From: Novosphingobium resinovorum
GTDB lineage: Bacteria; Pseudomonadota; Alphaproteobacteria; Sphingomonadales; Sphingomonadaceae
Assembly (NCBI RefSeq): GCF_027922145.1
Contig: NZ_BSFC01000011.1
Coordinates: forward strand, 724,631-788,630
Direction of reading: 5' to 3'
DNA: 64,000 nucleotides
Part shown: positions 63,780 through 64,000 of the stretch, piece by piece
Layout of the letters: each line of letters opens with the position of its first letter
How positions within the stretch are numbered: position 1 is the stretch's first letter
Program-made: the position numbers and the translations under genes
The notes under the pieces: model-generated
What the model was told of the DNA's origin: nothing
Databases searched by the model: none
The model's input: the letters and a program-made list of their open reading frames with translations, nothing else

Positions 63780-63845
63780 TTCGTAATGATGGGGTCACGT
63801 GTTCGAGTCACGTAAGCGGCACCACCTTCCTAAAGGCACTTCCAC
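63780..63845 (+). repeat. attR: 66-bp direct repeat
   Basis: Exact copy of 49261-49326, i.e. the tRNA-Thr 3' end from the anticodon loop on. The region 63262-63779 to its left has no gene I can support; it holds three TTGCTTGAT-type elements in front of the DUF6119 gene and otherwise low-information sequence. Confidence 0.93.
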
Positions 63846-63948
63846 TCAGACATCGGCGGTTTCCCACGGGAAGGGCTTTCCAAGCTTGAGGAGCGGTTGG
63901 GTCAAGGCTGGGGCGTATTTGGCCGCGTCGAGAGGTCTCCCATGCGCA

Positions 63949-64000
63949 TGTCAACGGCGGCGCAAAAGTCGGCCACGGGGCGGAGTAAAACCAGGCCAGT
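63949..64000 (+). mobile_element. Probable terminus of an IS21-type element, cut by the window end
   Basis: The sequence starts TGTCAACGGCGGCGCAAAAG, followed by TCGGCCACGGGGCGGAGTAA. The TGT start with GGCGGCGCAAAAGTCGGCC is what I know from the ends of IS21-like elements. Only 52 nt are seen, no transposase, so the call rests on resemblance. Confidence 0.45.

Larger units (their letters stand above)
49261..63845. mobile_element. tRNA-Thr-integrated genomic island of about 14.5 kb
   Basis: The element is bounded by exact 66-bp direct repeats and contains a tyrosine integrase, a primase/ATPase, an XRE regulator, small membrane proteins and restriction/defence-type cargo. It is clearly AT-richer than the rest, most of all at 50.9-52.4 kb and 61.4-63.4 kb. 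No capsid, tail, relaxase or type IV secretion genes are seen. The bases 49327-49757 after the left repeat hold no convincing gene. Confidence 0.9.

Overview
The window is a 64-kb piece of a GC-rich alphaproteobacterial chromosome, most likely a sphingomonad (Novosphingobium/Sphingobium-like). Supporting signs are the yebC-DUF3147-ruvC-ruvA-ruvB operon, GapR (DUF2312), DUF1244, a serine-rich protein with a VPAPP-type C-terminal sorting signal, and many short palindromic intergenic repeats of the GTCATTGCGAGC and GTCCCGGAC type. Species cannot be fixed from the sequence alone.

Bases 1-9408 hold a cobalamin riboswitch with a cobalt/nickel permease, then a catabolic or secondary-metabolism set (alpha/beta hydrolase, aminotransferase, SnoaL-like proteins, three SDR dehydrogenases, a sulfotransferase and a VOC protein). 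Bases 9528-13682 are a GT2/GtrA/membrane-protein glycosylation operon and the serine-rich surface protein. Bases 13933-23485 are housekeeping: ruvB, ruvA, ruvC, yebC, YbjQ, a CPBP protease, gapR, sugE, DUF1244, pyk, an acetyltransferase, yggS and a ThiE-like protein.

Bases 23482-32665 form two divergent CoA-based catabolic units. Leftward: acyl-CoA dehydrogenase, HpcH/CitE-type lyase, CoA hydrolase/transferase, crotonase. Rightward: CaiB-type CoA-transferase, TPP-dependent lyase, aldehyde dehydrogenase. Together they look like CoA activation, oxidation and C-C cleavage of an organic acid whose identity I cannot read. Bases 32890-37006 are a DUF2946/TonB receptor/PepSY set, probably for metal (copper?) handling. 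After tRNA-Gly come a diguanylate cyclase, a crotonase, YjbQ, a CDP-alcohol transferase, a CHAP hydrolase, wecC-wecB, a lipoprotein, dcd, DoxX and an SLC13/TrkA-C permease. The wecB-wecC gap carries a perfect 30-bp inverted repeat around about 209 bp, a possible invertible switch.

Bases 49261-63845 are an integrated element of about 14.5 kb in the 3' end of tRNA-Thr, bounded by exact 66-bp direct repeats. It carries a tyrosine integrase, a large primase/ATPase, an XRE regulator, DUF805 and small membrane proteins. Its defence-like cargo is a C5 methyltransferase with a NaeI-family restriction enzyme, a TIGR04141/DUF6119 protein, a cN-I type 5'-nucleotidase and a GIY-YIG-like protein. It also carries an unrecognised two-gene unit (306-aa soluble protein translationally overlapping a multi-pass membrane protein) behind a promoter with a 20-bp palindrome in its spacer. 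That unit is the best candidate here for an undescribed system. The sequence right of the second repeat resembles the left inner flank, suggesting tandem elements, and the window ends in what looks like an IS21-type terminus.
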